Shown here piece by piece: positions 36,901 to 48,650 of a stretch of DNA of 64,000 nt. Under the pieces are notes generated by a model. The model was not told the DNA's origin. It did not search any database and saw nothing but the letters and a program-made list of their open reading frames with translations. The position numbers were made by a program, and so were the translations under genes. Source of the DNA: Macrotrachela quadricornifera (lineage: Eukaryota > Rotifera > Eurotatoria > Philodinida > Philodinidae). Numbering within the stretch: the stretch's first letter is position 1; each line of letters opens with the position of its first letter. The stretch covers positions 1-64,000 of the forward strand of contig JAJEKB010000449.1 in assembly GCA_022393335.1 (NCBI GenBank), read 5' to 3'.

Positions 36901-39574
36901 TCTTCATTAACGCAAAATTTAAAACATTATAAATCTTATTATCGATCAACATTATCATTTCGTAATAATGATTATGATTTAAATTCAACAAAAATTTCAA
37001 TAAAAAATTCATCATTATTATTAGATAATGAAAAATTTTCATTAAATTTATGTACAAATAAAATTAAATTAAATTTTGAATATATTTCATATATATATTT
37101 AAATAATATTTTATCAAAATCATTACAATCATCATCATCATATACTTTATATAAAATATTAAATTTAATTATTGAAATATTTAATTCAAATATAATTGAT
37201 TGTAAAACATATCGTTTAAAAAAATTAAAAATAAAAACAATTTATTGTAATTATTCTGATTTATATATTTTTTCAATACGAAAATTACCATTAAAACACT
37301 TTAAAAATCAAATACAACTTATTGGATATTATTCAATAATGAATAATAAATATCAATCATGTTATATAGATAAATATCAAGATATATCTTTAGTAGAAAG
37401 AAGATTATCATTATCAAAAATATATTATATAACTAGTTTATTTGATGAACCATTTCTTATGTTACGTAAACAAACAATATTACATACAAAATATAGTCAA
37501 CCACAAGCGAATTTAGTTGAATTACAAGGTCGAATATTTAATTTTGATGAAATAGAAGGTTATTGTGTTGATTTAGCAAAAGAAGTTTGTTCAGCATTAA
37601 ATATAACATGTCTATTTCGTATTGTTCAAGATGGAAATTTTGGAAGTAAAAATGCATCGACTGGGTTTTGGAATGGTAAATATTTATTAAGATTACTTTT
37701 ATTTTTATTTAATTAATTAGGAATGATTGGTGAAATAATATCTCGAACAGCTGATATGGCTATTGCACCATTAACTATTAGTCAAAAACGTATGGAAGTA
37801 GTTGATTTTAGTAAACCATTTATGAATTTAGGTAAGTTAAATTAGATTTAAAGAAAAGAAAATTTATTTTTATTATTTTTATATAGGTATTTCAATTATG
37901 GTAAGAAATATTTGTTTTATTTTTTTTTTAATACTATTGATTGTTTAATTAAATATATAGATTCGTAAACCTGATGCAGAAAAACCTGGTGTTTTCTCAT
38001 TTATGAATCCAGTATCAGTAGAAATTTGGTTATGTCTTTCATTAGCATATTTTGCTGTTAGTGTTGTTCTATTTTTAACATCACGTGTTGTTAATTCTGG
38101 TTGGCGACGACGTATCGTACGACGACCATCATATCGTTCATTTTCTTATCCAAAAAGTGTTAATGATAGACGTAAAAGTGAAATACAATTACAACGTCAA
38201 AGACGAGAATCAAATTTTTCCGAACATTCACTTGATTTACCGATACAAACAAGAGCATCAATGAAACGTCGATATCATTATAGAACACGACCACCTATTC
38301 AACAATCATCAAATAAGAATTCCAATAAGAATAAAAAAGACAAAAAAGAAAATGAATCAAAAGAAAATTCTGTTCATTTATTTGGAATATCTAATGCACT
38401 TTTTTTTTCATTTGCATCATTTATGAGACAATCAATTAATCTTGTACCAAAATCATTATCTGGTAGAGTTGCAGCAACATCATGGTGGTATTTTTCATTA
38501 ATATTTGTTTCATCATATACAGCTAATCTTGTTGCTTTTTTAACTGTGGAACAATTAGTTCCACCAATTGGAAATGTAGAAGATCTTGGTAAGAAAAATA
38601 AAAAATTTTTTTTTGTTTTATTCTTTCTAAATATTTTTTAGCTAAACATCAAGAAATAAAATATGGTTCACTAAGAAATGGAACAACATCAGCTTTTTTT
38701 GAAAAATCTAATATAACTGTTTTTCAACATATGTGGGCAATGATGCAAAAAAGTTCATCAGAAGTATTTGTTACAACAAATGATGAAGGTGTAAGAAAAG
38801 TACGAAATTCCAAAGGAAAATATGCATTTTTTATTGAGTAAATTAATATTTAATATATTATAAAATAAAATAAAAAATATTTTATCCAAAAAAAAATTTT
38901 AGATCAACAAAAAATGAATATGTTAATGAAAGATTACCATGTAATACAATGAAAGTTGGTTCTCATCTTGATTCAAAAGGTTATGGAATTGCAACAAGAT
39001 TAGGTTCGGATTTAACAGAAGCAATAAATATAATTATATTAAATCTTCGAGAAAAAGGAGTTTTAGATAAACTTAAACAAAGTTGGTGGTATGTTCGAAA
39101 TTTATATTAATTATTTGATTTTTCTTTTTTGTAAATTCAAAGGTTTGACCGTTCTGAATGTTCACAAAGTGTAAAAGATAAACGTTTTAGTAAATTAAGC
39201 CTTTCAAGTGTAACTGGACTTTTCCATATATTTCTATTTGGAATAATTATATCATGTATTATTGGTTTTACAGAATTTTTAATAACAGCTAGATCTGAAT
39301 CTGAAACATTAAAAATTAATTTTCGAGAAATTCTTCGAATAAAAATGATTGAGTATATTATTTTATTTATATATCAATAGATATATTTTATTATTTTTTT
39401 TCTTTTTAAAATTAAAAAAATAGAAATATGATTGGTATTACAATTAATACACAACGACAACTTGAATCTGATCGTATTGATAATGAATGTAATTATCAGT
39501 ATAATAATGAAGAAGATGCAATAATTAAACAATATACACAATATCAATTACAAAAACCACAAAGTGATGTTTAA
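33965..39574 (+). CDS. Ionotropic glutamate receptor, AMPA/kainate type
   Basis: Ten exons: 33965-34323, 34373-34704, 36743-37675, 37721-37831, 37887-37900, 37961-38588, 38642-38837, 38903-39088, 39143-39352, 39424-39574. They sum to 3120 nt, 1039 residues. Order: signal peptide, a divergent amino-terminal domain of about 450 residues, ligand-binding lobe S1 ([20 protein letters not shown]), M1 ([17 protein letters not shown]), a long Arg/Lys/Ser-rich M1-M2 loop, re-entrant pore M2 (FASFMRQSI), M3 with the gate [15 protein letters not shown], lobe S2 ([24 protein letters not shown]), and M4. The S1 arginine and S2 glutamate that hold glutamate are present, so it should bind glutamate or a related ligand. 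The Q/R pore position is an AGA arginine codon (38426-38428). The second intron is 2 kb; the rest are about 45-75 nt. Confidence 0.93.
34705..36742. other. 2-kb intron of the glutamate receptor, no gene seen
   Basis: About 30 times longer than the gene's other introns and less A/T-biased than the coding exons. I found no open frame of protein character and no clear inverted ends. A decayed insertion is the likely origin, but I cannot identify it. Confidence 0.5.
37887..37900 (+). other. 14-nt microexon of the glutamate receptor
   Basis: The sequence GTATTTCAATTATG lies between an ATATAG acceptor and a GTAAGA donor. It is needed to restore the conserved LGISIM-IRKP stretch and the reading frame between exons ending at 37831 and starting at 37961. 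It encodes parts of five residues. Confidence 0.8.
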
Positions 39575-39813
39575 CAACTTTTTATTATTATTTAATGTAA
39601 TTAATTTTTAATTTTATTTAATAATAAATATATAAATATTGATGTTCTCTGTATGTGTTATATCTATAATTTCAATAGAATAATGAGAAATAAATATCTC
39701 ATATATGTTTTTTTCGTTTAAATTATTTTATTCAGAAAGGTAAATTTGAAAAGCTTTAAACAAAAAAAATGTTGTTCAATGAGAAAAATTTTTTAAAATA
39801 ATATATATTATTA

Positions 39814-40336
39814 TTAATCAGTATCGCATTTCTCAGGACATTTATCACGAGGAATACAAGGACTATTCGTACTATTGCTTTGACGAATATAATTTGAACA
39901 ACCACAAAAACAACCAGTAACACATTGTAGTGTACATATTGAAGGCTTATAATCACAGGTTTCAACGCAAGCTGAACCACAAGTTGTATACTTTTCATTT
40001 GCGCCACAGCATTGATCTGGTGTTACACACCGGCCATCATCTCCTCGAACGTAACCTTGCTGACAAAAACAACCTGCTACACATAGTGAAACACATGGTC
40101 TTACAGGTTTTGGTAATGGATAACGATATGCATCACAAGTTTGAGGACATGCAGAACCACATGTTTGATATTGTTCATTTGGACCACATCTCGGAGGTAT
40201 TGTAATAATAGCTTAAAAAAAGAAAAGACTAAGTTTCAAAAAAGCAAATGACGAATATAAAATCTGTACTTGCTGATCGAATAGTAACAATAAATGTCAC
40301 AAATAAAATAAATAAAATATGTAATGTATAGTTCAT
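39814..40336 (-). CDS. Secreted protein with two TIL (trypsin-inhibitor-like) domains
   Basis: Two exons, 40336 to about 40270 and 40211-39814, give 154 residues. The first encodes a signal peptide (LHILFILFVTFIVTI). The second holds two TIL modules of ten cysteines each. Landmarks are CGPNEQYQTCGSACPQTC, CVAGCFCQQGYV and CVTPDQC in the first and CGANEKYTTCGSACVETC, CVTGCFCGC and CIPRDKC in the second. TIL domains commonly inhibit serine proteases but also occur in mucin-like and vitellin-type proteins, so inhibition is likely but not certain. The protein ends soon after domain two. It is convergent with the glutamate receptor, with about 240 nt between stops. Confidence 0.88.
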
Positions 40337-41600
40337 GATGAACTTGTTCTTTTTATAAATCAAAATATAAAATATATTTTTTTCTATGTTGATATTTTAC
40401 TATTTATATTTATTTTTTGCTATTATTAAATGAATATAAGGTAAAAAATAGAATAATAATGCGTCAGCGATGACATGATAATATCATGAATCGATCTATA
40501 TCATGATCACCAAATTATCCATCATACGAAAATAATGATCGTTGATAGAATTAATATCGATTTAGTTATGTACCCGTACATTTTGCGTAGGAATTAGGTG
40601 TATAATCTAATAAATATTAGATTTTTAATGATGTCTTAAATAGTGCACTAAAAGCATATTAGTATGTCTTGAATTTTGCTCTAAACGTTTATAGAATATT
40701 TATGAATTGAAAAAAAGTGCAGTTTTATTTCAAACAAATTAACAATAGTCCGACAATTCTATGCTTAAATTAGAATTTTGTTTGTTTATGAGATTAATCA
40801 CAATTGTATTAGGTTTCCTCAAGTTTCATAGCATCATCTGGGATCTGCGCAGATTCCAGATTTATAAAAACACCAATAATATGTTAAATTATGATTAGTT
40901 CAATCAATGTATGGAGAGTACATAGAAGAGGTTTTACTATAAGAAGAACAAGCAGAAAAATAAATGATTCGATTTATATTTATTCAATCTTTTATTATTT
41001 TCCTTTCTCTATGATGTGTTAAAATTATATATTTTAAAATCGGCTCTCACGAGCACTTCTAATCATTATTATTCTATCAATAATAACTGAAAATAATGTG
41101 TCAATATAATGTACGTAATCTATTACTCTTTGTTAATGCATACTCAAAAGATTATGGTTCAATCGGATGTTGAACATGTACAGGTTTTGAAAAAGAAACT
41201 GCCTGGGATACATCTAGATCTCAGATAGTGAAGAAGTGTTTAGTTACATTTTGAGCTAGTACACCATACCAATAACGACTGAATTTGGTTGACTGATGTT
41301 ATTAACATATTCCACTAATTTTCACTAAAATATATATGCAAGGATGAAGTTTGATCGAATGTTATTCAAACATAATAACACAATGAAACTTGCTGAAGTT
41401 TGTACGGACTCCAGACAGTAATATCAATATTATAGAAATTTCATTCAAGATATAGAGTTTTCAACAAAATTCAAAACATTTTGTTTTTCTTGTATAAATT
41501 GATAGAGGGCAGTAGCTTATAGAGATCTTGGAATTGTTACCATGTAATAAACATATTTAATGGTATATTTTATTGATTTTATATTTTCTCTAATAAAATA
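40337..41600. other. Intergenic region with a 24-bp palindrome
   Basis: About 1.26 kb with no gene seen, lying between the divergent TIL gene and CEP15-like gene. A near-perfect 24-bp palindrome, TCTGGGATCTGCGCAGATTC plus CAGA, occupies 40837-40860. It could be a protein-binding site or a transposon remnant. Confidence 0.5.
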
Positions 41601-42161
41601 ATGTTGAAAAAATTCGGACCAGGTAGTGATTATTATGCTGAAACAAGCGAATTAGATTTAAAACGAACATATATGTAAGTAAAAAGATCGGTAAAATTTA
41701 ATAATATTTTTCTATTTTTAAATTTTAGTAAACATGAACGACAATCTTTACTTGATTCTTCTATTATTCAATTACCAAAATCATTGCAACAAAATAATGA
41801 AACATTATTCATGTCATCAATTGAAAAAGCTCGAGTACGAAATGATAATTTATTAAAAGTAAAATTCTTTTTTTCGTATCTTCAAATTTATACTTTGGAA
41901 ACAATTTTCTTATATTATAGTCTATTCAAAAGTTAAATCGTGAAATTAATGCACATTTAAAACAACCAGATGATAATAAATTTACAACATTAAAAGTAAA
42001 AAAAGCTTTTTTTTAATTCGAAAAGAAATTTTCTTTTTATATATTTTTAGAATAATTATTGGGATATGGTTGGTAAATTATTACCGGTATGGGAACGTGA
42101 ATTAGTTGAATATGAAGAACGAAAAAGGCAAGAACATAAAAACAATATACAAGATATATAA
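41601..42161 (+). CDS. Small coiled-coil protein, CEP15/C3orf14-like
   Basis: Four exons (41601-41674, 41729-41858, 41921-41995, 42051-42161) sum to 390 nt, 129 residues. The protein is charged and helical with no signal peptide or membrane segment. The segment NYWDMVGKLLPVWERELVEY resembles the RYWASVEEYIPKWEQFLL region of the vertebrate centrosomal/ciliary protein CEP15 (C3orf14), and an upstream KHERQSLL resembles its KRHEEIV helix. The match is short and recalled from memory, so the identification is tentative; it may be another small ciliary or centrosomal protein. It ends 25 nt from the stop of the convergent HAD gene, so the two mRNAs must overlap or have very short 3' UTRs. Confidence 0.55.
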
Positions 42162-42186
42162 AAAAGAAAAGTGAAATGTAAAATTT

Positions 42187-43672
42187 TTATAATTCAGATT
42201 TATGTAATCTATCTCCTCTTGAATATTTTCTTTTTGTTTTTCTTTTTTCATATTCATTCCATGATTGTTTAATAAGTTGATTTATTAAAGGTATCATTGG
42301 TTCTAGTGTACGTGATTTTTTATTGAATTCATTTAATGGAATTAATACAGCTGGATAATATTGTTTTGCTTGTTTTATATTCATTGGATGATCATCAAAA
42401 AGACCTATATGATATGATTGAATATCGAATGTAAATGAAGAAAGTTCTTGAATTTGATTTATACAATTTTGTATATGTTCTAATTTTCCATAGGATTTAC
42501 TAGGATATGATTGAATAAGTATTTTATATTCATGAGCAAGTCTTTTATTAATTGCATGACGAGATATATTTTTATCAGTTATTTTTAAAAGTCGACGGAC
42601 AATAGTTTGAGTAACAATACCTAATAAATTTAACAATTAAAAAATGTTTTATAATGAAAAAAAATAATTTCCCTATGTTTGAGGAAGATTTTACGATTTA
42701 TTAATTTTTTTTAAAGGCATATTGGAAATAATATTTCTTCCATTGAAAGTAAATTTTACGCTCTCATATAGTCCTCGTATCCGACTGTGATGATCTATAT
42801 ACAAAAATAGAATCTATTTATTTAGGATATATCGAAAGTAATGGTGGAGATACTTATTGATTGAAAAAAAAATTGAGAATTACAACTTTTATCAATAGAA
42901 GTACTGAACCCGAACATTCGGGTTCGGTACATGCCTAATTAAAACTGAAAATTACAGGAAACATATTTATGAAAGTCTGTAATGTAGGATTCAATATGAC
43001 TTTATTTCCACATTAAATCAATGAAAACTTCAGTTTTTGATTATTCAAAAAAATATTTATCTGTCTTTCTTTTTTCTTCAGAAAGGACATTATTGTTATC
43101 ACCACATGCTATAAAAAACTGTTCTTAGCGAAATTTCATCGTTAAAATATTAAAATAATGTAGAGGTATAAAGCATTGTATTTACTATTATTGGGGATAA
43201 AGAGAGAGCTTTCTATATGAAATTGAAATATCTCTGCTTCTTTATTTAATATGGTCCAAGTAAATTTACACTATTACCGATATACATTTTATTCTAATTA
43301 TCCTTTTCTATGTTTTTATTTAGACTTTCTTTCAAAATATAAAAGATATATAACATATAATTTTAAATTACCAAGATTTTCATTAAATATTGTTGGTATA
43401 TTTTCATTAAAACTCGTTATACATATCCATTTATGTTGAATTAATGATCGTAAAATCCAAAAAAATTGATTACGAATATAAATATTTTCAAAACTCATTG
43501 AACTTCCACTATCATCATCAATTAATGTTTTATCAAAATCAATAGCTAAAATTTTTAATGGACTATTAAGAATTTTATTTGTTAAATCTAATATAAGATT
43601 TTGTTCATTTACAGGAATTTTTATTTGTTCTGAACGTATACGTAAATGATTTATTCGAGAAAATAGATACAT
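42187..43672 (-). CDS. HAD-superfamily phosphatase-like protein
   Basis: Two exons, 43672-43372 and 42620-42187, sum to 735 nt, 244 residues. Motif I is ILAIDFDKTLID (nucleophile and acid Asp in DxDxT), a Thr-Ser (CITSFN) follows a strand as motif II, and the acidic motif IV is YHIGLFDDHPMN. No large cap domain is visible, which suits protein- or small-phosphate-acting members, but the substrate is unknown. The C-terminal tail is basic. A 751-nt intron splits it and holds a strong hairpin. Start is the first ATG in frame, about 60 nt after the stop of the upstream zinc-finger gene on the same strand. Confidence 0.7.
42901..42930. repeat. 30-bp near-perfect GC-rich palindrome in the HAD intron
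   Basis: GTACTGAACCCGAAC is followed by ATTCGGGTTCGGTAC. The halves are inverted copies with two mismatches. It is far more GC-rich than the intron around it. Confidence 0.8.
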
Positions 43673-43731
43673 CGATATGAAATACAAGACAAATATAAAA
43701 TGAAAACAAAAAACAAAAAAGCAAAAGGGCG

Positions 43732-46700
43732 CTATGATAATAAAATATCAGCTGTTGTTGTTTCAATTTGTACAGTAGGAATATCATTTGATGTTTTATT
43801 TAATAAAGAATTAATAGCTTGTTGATATGCTATATAATGTTCTTTATTAATAAATTCATATTGTTGAACTGGTTCAATCTAATAAATAAGATTAAAAAGA
43901 AGAAAAAAGAAAAGAAAAATATTATATCTTACTGATCTTGTAAACCATTTATGTCTCATTTCAATAATATCTTTTGCACATGAACCAAATCTTCGATTAC
44001 ATGAATTAATAATTTGTGAAGATGTTTTTGTTTGTAATTGTTTCATAAAATTAGTTAATGGTAATGATTGAAATTCAATTCCATTTAATTTATCTTTTTG
44101 TTCATTTGTTAATAAACGTTCAGATACACAAATTGAATTATTGCTATTATCAATACGAGCAATACGTGATGTTACTTGAGTATTTAATGGTATACGTTTA
44201 TCACGAGATAATAATGACCAATCCATAGACATATAAGCTTCAATAACCGCTAAAAAAGAAGTATTATTTTGTTTTTAAAAAGAACAAAAACAAAAATTTT
44301 AAATCTATTTTACATGGTTTTGGTAGAATTGGTTCATCGAAATGTTCTTCGGAATCGGTGACATTTTCTAAACCTTATCGAAAATAAGTATGATTGAATG
44401 ACACATAATAGATATCCGCTTTTAATATTTCATATTTTAATCAATAGATAGGCTGTATTAAAAAAATGTGATATAAGAAAAAATGAATTCATCTTGCACT
44501 ATAAAAAGGTATCGTTTGGTATTTTAATACAACTTATTTATCAATTAAAATATGAAATACTAAAAACGGAGATTCCTTATAGGTCATTCGATAGTTTGTT
44601 TTTTTATTATATATTTATATTACCTCTTTCTTTGCCACGTCGATGTATTAAACGTCTAAATAAATAATTATATAAATTTTTTGAAAGATAAATATATAAA
44701 TATTTGACTTTTTTTCAGGTGAAGATCTTGTTGTATCTCGTCGATCATTATTACGATGTGATTTTGATGATGGTATTGTTGAAGTTCGTTCTTTTGAATT
44801 ATTACTTCGACTAATTTTTGATTCAGATTTTTCTTTATATTTTCGATTTGATGATTCATCTTTTGAAGAGGTATTTGGATTACGACGGCTATCCGATCTT
44901 AAATATGATTAAAATGATTTGTTATATAAAAAAAAAATCTTTCTTTTTCTTTTTCTATTTACCGATTGCTTGTAGATCGATTATCATTTGTATTTTTACT
45001 ACTTGATGTTATTTTTCTTGAACTACCTAGAAAATAAAATTTAATTGTGTTTTTTATTTTGTAATATTTGAAAAAAAATAAAAGAAATTCTATACCATCA
45101 TTAAGTCGTTTACGTTTTGTTTCAGAATTTTCATTTGTTTTTTCTCTATTATGACTTTTATCTGAATCTCGAAATCGTTTACTTTGTTTTGAATTATTTT
45201 TATCATTTTCATTTGTTTTTTTTACTGGTGTTGTTGGAGTTTGCCGAACAAGTTTTTTATCAATTGATGGTGCTGGACTTGAATCATCATCAAGAATAAC
45301 ACAAATTGGTGACGGAGGTTGAACAGATGTAGGTTTTTCAGTTTCATTTGAAGATACAACAGGTTCTTTTTCAGATATTTCAGATGTTGTTGGTATCGGA
45401 GGTGTTGGAGAAAGTTGAACAACAAGTGGAGTTGATTGTTGTGTATCTTTTAAAATAAAATAAAAACATTTAAATTAGAGAATAAGAAAATTTCAATGAC
45501 ATACTACGATCAGATCGTTCGTAACGTTCAGATGAATTTCTAAATAAAATAAAAATAAGTATTTTATTCAACTATCGAAATCTATATTGAATAAATAGTT
45601 TATATGATGAAAAAAATTAATAATAGTAGATATTTTCTTTTTGTATTCGACAAAAAATGATGAAATTAGTGCGCTATATATTTCATATCTATTTGTAAGA
45701 AAAATTTGAGATCTCTACGATATGTCAACAATGTATTAGAAATTTTATCATTTTTTAGATTTTACAACGAGAATTTAAACCAAGAAATATTCATGACTTC
45801 TGAAGGAAGCACTATGAGAAAATTTTCTTAATATACTTGATCGAATAGAATATACATTAATTAATACATGATAAAAATTTCATTTCTAATGAAGTAAATA
45901 TTTTATTTAAATTCAATACTTAGAATGTGAGTGAACTATATTTATATACAGAGGCATTCAAATCGGTTAATACATAAATGATACCTATAGACAAAGAAAA
46001 TGATAGGATTCTCAAGTCAATGTATAATATTTTTAGAACGGCAATGATGAAATTTAAAGTTACTAGAAAAATATTAGAAGCCAAAATATATTTAAGAAAT
46101 AGCATAAATTCAAAAAAATTCTAAGAAATTTGTAAAAGCCCTCGAATTCTTTATCAATTGAGAAAAAGTTAGAAAAATTCTAAGAGTTGTTTAACGCCAC
46201 ATGAAACATCACAAATGCGCTGAAAGTTGGTGCAAAATCCATAAATATTCTAAAATACACACTAGATTACGAAGACTCAAAAATCTACTATTTTCTTTCT
46301 GTCCAAGGACATAATTCATGTTTTTCACATTGCTCAAAGAAAAAGCCCACAACTAAACAAATGCTATATACATAGTAAATCTCTTTAATACCTCAGTATT
46401 TAAATATAATGTACTTAAACTCTACATATCAAATTCATTCCAATAGGAATGAAACTTTTGTCATATATATGGAATCAATGATAAATAGTATTTGAAAGTT
46501 TAGTTTTAATTGCCTAATGATTAATGAACATACTGTATTTTATTTGATTGTTGTTTTGTATCTTCTATTTTAATTTGTGTAGTTTTTTCATTAATACTTG
46601 TATTACTAGTATTAGTTGAAGATGAATGATGTCTTTGTTGATCTGATGATGATTTATTTGGTGATTTTTTTTCTCGTTTAATTTCCGAAGATTTTTTATT

Positions 46701-47878
46701 ACTTTCAGCTTGTTGATGTATTGTTTCAATAGATTTTTTATCTCGATTTATTTTTTTTGAACCAAGAAATTCAATATCTGGATTTGATTTTGTTTTTGAA
46801 TCTTTATTTAATCGTTTAATATTATCATCTTTTTTTCTTTCTGTTATAACAATTGTTCGTTTAGGAGATTTATTATATGATTGTGTTTGACGTATTAATT
46901 GATCATGAAGAGTTCCATCATCATCATGATTTGGTGATACGGAATCATGTTTTTTATGTTTAGATGATGTTGAATGATTATCAGATCTTTTTTTACGTTT
47001 ATGTGGTGAATGAGTATATTCAGAATCAGATGCTGAACTAGCTGGTGAATCACTAATAAAAAAAAATTTCAATTGAAAAATAATAAAAAAAAAATACTAA
47101 TTAAATACCTTTCGTTTGAACGATTTTTTTTATTTGATGAATAACGATTTTCATAAGATGATGAATGAGTTTTTTTCTTTGATGATGATGATGATGATGT
47201 TGATTGACTTTTTGAATCAAAATTTCGATTTTGAGACTAAAAGATAAATTATGAAAAGAATTAAAGTAAAAAAAAAAGAATTGATTTACTTGTTTACGAT
47301 CAGAACCACTTGATCGACGATCTGAATGATCAATTGATCCTGCAATACTTGCAACGACAGTTCGACTTGATTGAATAGGATTTGAAGTAACAGTAGGTCG
47401 TTGTTCATTTGATACAGTAACAGTACTTTTTATAGGTGATGATGACATATCAACTACTCTTGTTGTTGTCTAAAACAAAACAAAAAACGAATAAATAATT
47501 TAGTTCATTTTATTTTATTTAAAATACTTTTGTAATACGAAGTTCTTCCTTTGGTGCTTGTTGTTTATCAAGACTAAAAAAAAACAATGATCTGAAATAT
47601 CTAATAAAATTTTTCATTTCTATGTTTTACTTTGGTTGTTCATGAATATATTTACAAGAATCGCCTAACGGACATGTACCAGTTTTAATAAAAGCATTAC
47701 AAAAACCATGTGTCTATTAAAAATATTTATTTTTTTTATTACAAAAAATAAAATGAAATACAAAAATAGAACATACACTTTTCGTATTAGTATTTGTTGT
47801 TCCTAAATTTGATGAAGAATTGCCTCCACTTCCTCCAATACGATCAAATACACTTTTTTTTGAGGGTGTATGCGACAT
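43732..47878 (-). CDS. CCCH zinc-finger, Ser/Lys-rich nuclear protein
   Basis: Many exons run from ATG 47878 to stop 43732. Near the N-terminus is KSVFDRIGG, then a single CCCH finger of C-x8-C-x5-C-x3-H type (FCNAFIKTGTCPLGDSCKYI plus H). The middle is long, disordered and rich in Ser, Lys, Asp and Arg (HSPHKRKKRSD, SPNHDDDG, KSPKRTIVI), as in nuclear RNA-processing or chromatin factors. A hydrophobic patch before acids, ICVILDDDSSP (about 45280-45305), looks like a SUMO-interacting motif. The C-terminal domain (NRRFGSCAKDIIEMRHKWFT) is folded-looking but unrecognised. RNA binding is inferred from the finger. An intron of about 1 kb (45545-46530) and one carrying a foldback repeat interrupt it. 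An AG acceptor lies about 31 nt upstream of the ATG. Confidence 0.75.
44414..44574. repeat. Foldback repeat in an intron of the CCCH gene
   Basis: Arms at about 44415-44465 and 44521-44570 are inverted copies with a loop of about 55 nt. The best-matched core is TATTTCATATTTTAAT, with TCCG near the outer end and TGTATTAAAA at the inner end. Divergence between arms is about one in eight bases. Confidence 0.8.
45545..46530. other. Long intron of the CCCH gene, no gene seen
   Basis: About 1 kb of intron. No inverted repeat, RNA gene or protein-like frame was recognised. Confidence 0.5.
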
Positions 47879-48650
47879 ATTCAATATTTTATTTATTTAA
47901 ACACATCTAAATAAAATCATATAAAATAATAATTGATTAATTTTTAGAAGGAAAATCTTGGAATGAATTTTCTGGAAGAAAAGAAAAAATCTTTATTTAT
48001 AAAAAAAGAAGGCAAAAGAATCAAGAAATTTTCCTAATGGTAAAATATTTTTTACGAATAAAAAATCATCATATGTGTCGCCACATATCTTTTTAACCAG
48101 GTGATTCATTTTTTTTTTGATTCTTGTCCGTTCGTGTTCGATCGATAACATTGTTCTGTTTTATTTTTTTAAATTTCATTGTCTATTGATATGTTTAATA
48201 ATATACTCTTGTCTATTAAATAAATGTTTGTATTGTAATAAAAATCAATTTGTATATTTTTGTTTTATAACTGTAACAAAATGAAAATCATTTTATTATT
48301 TATTAAATGAAGAATTAAACAGTTATAATAGTAAATGTATTAATTGATAAAATATTATTTTAATTTTATATTTAAGATAGATTTATTTAATCATTTATTA
48401 AAAACTAAATATTCTTTTTTTTCTTTAAATAATATCAAAAAGTAAGAATAATGAAACAATTTTATTTTTATTTTTATTTAAAATTCTATATGTCAAGATT
48501 TAATTTGATTATAATGTGATTTGTAAAAAAAAAAAGAATATTACTCGAATGATAATATATTTACATAATGAAATAAATAATTATTAATTGTTTTTTTTTC
48601 TTCTAACCTTTAAAATTCTGATTCATATGATTATAATTTGATTCTTATAG
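47879..48650. promoter_or_regulatory. Divergent promoter region, CCCH gene and ARAP
   Basis: About 770 nt separate two divergent starts. An acceptor AG lies directly before the ARAP ATG (CTTATAG|ATG) and another about 31 nt before the CCCH gene ATG. A small hairpin, ATATGTG-TCGC-CACATAT, is near 48069-48087. No gene was seen. Confidence 0.5.

Noticed and set aside
42900..42935. GGGTTCG-containing stretch as a possible tRNA T-arm
   Set aside because: No acceptor stem, D-arm or anticodon arm can be built around it; it is a simple hairpin.
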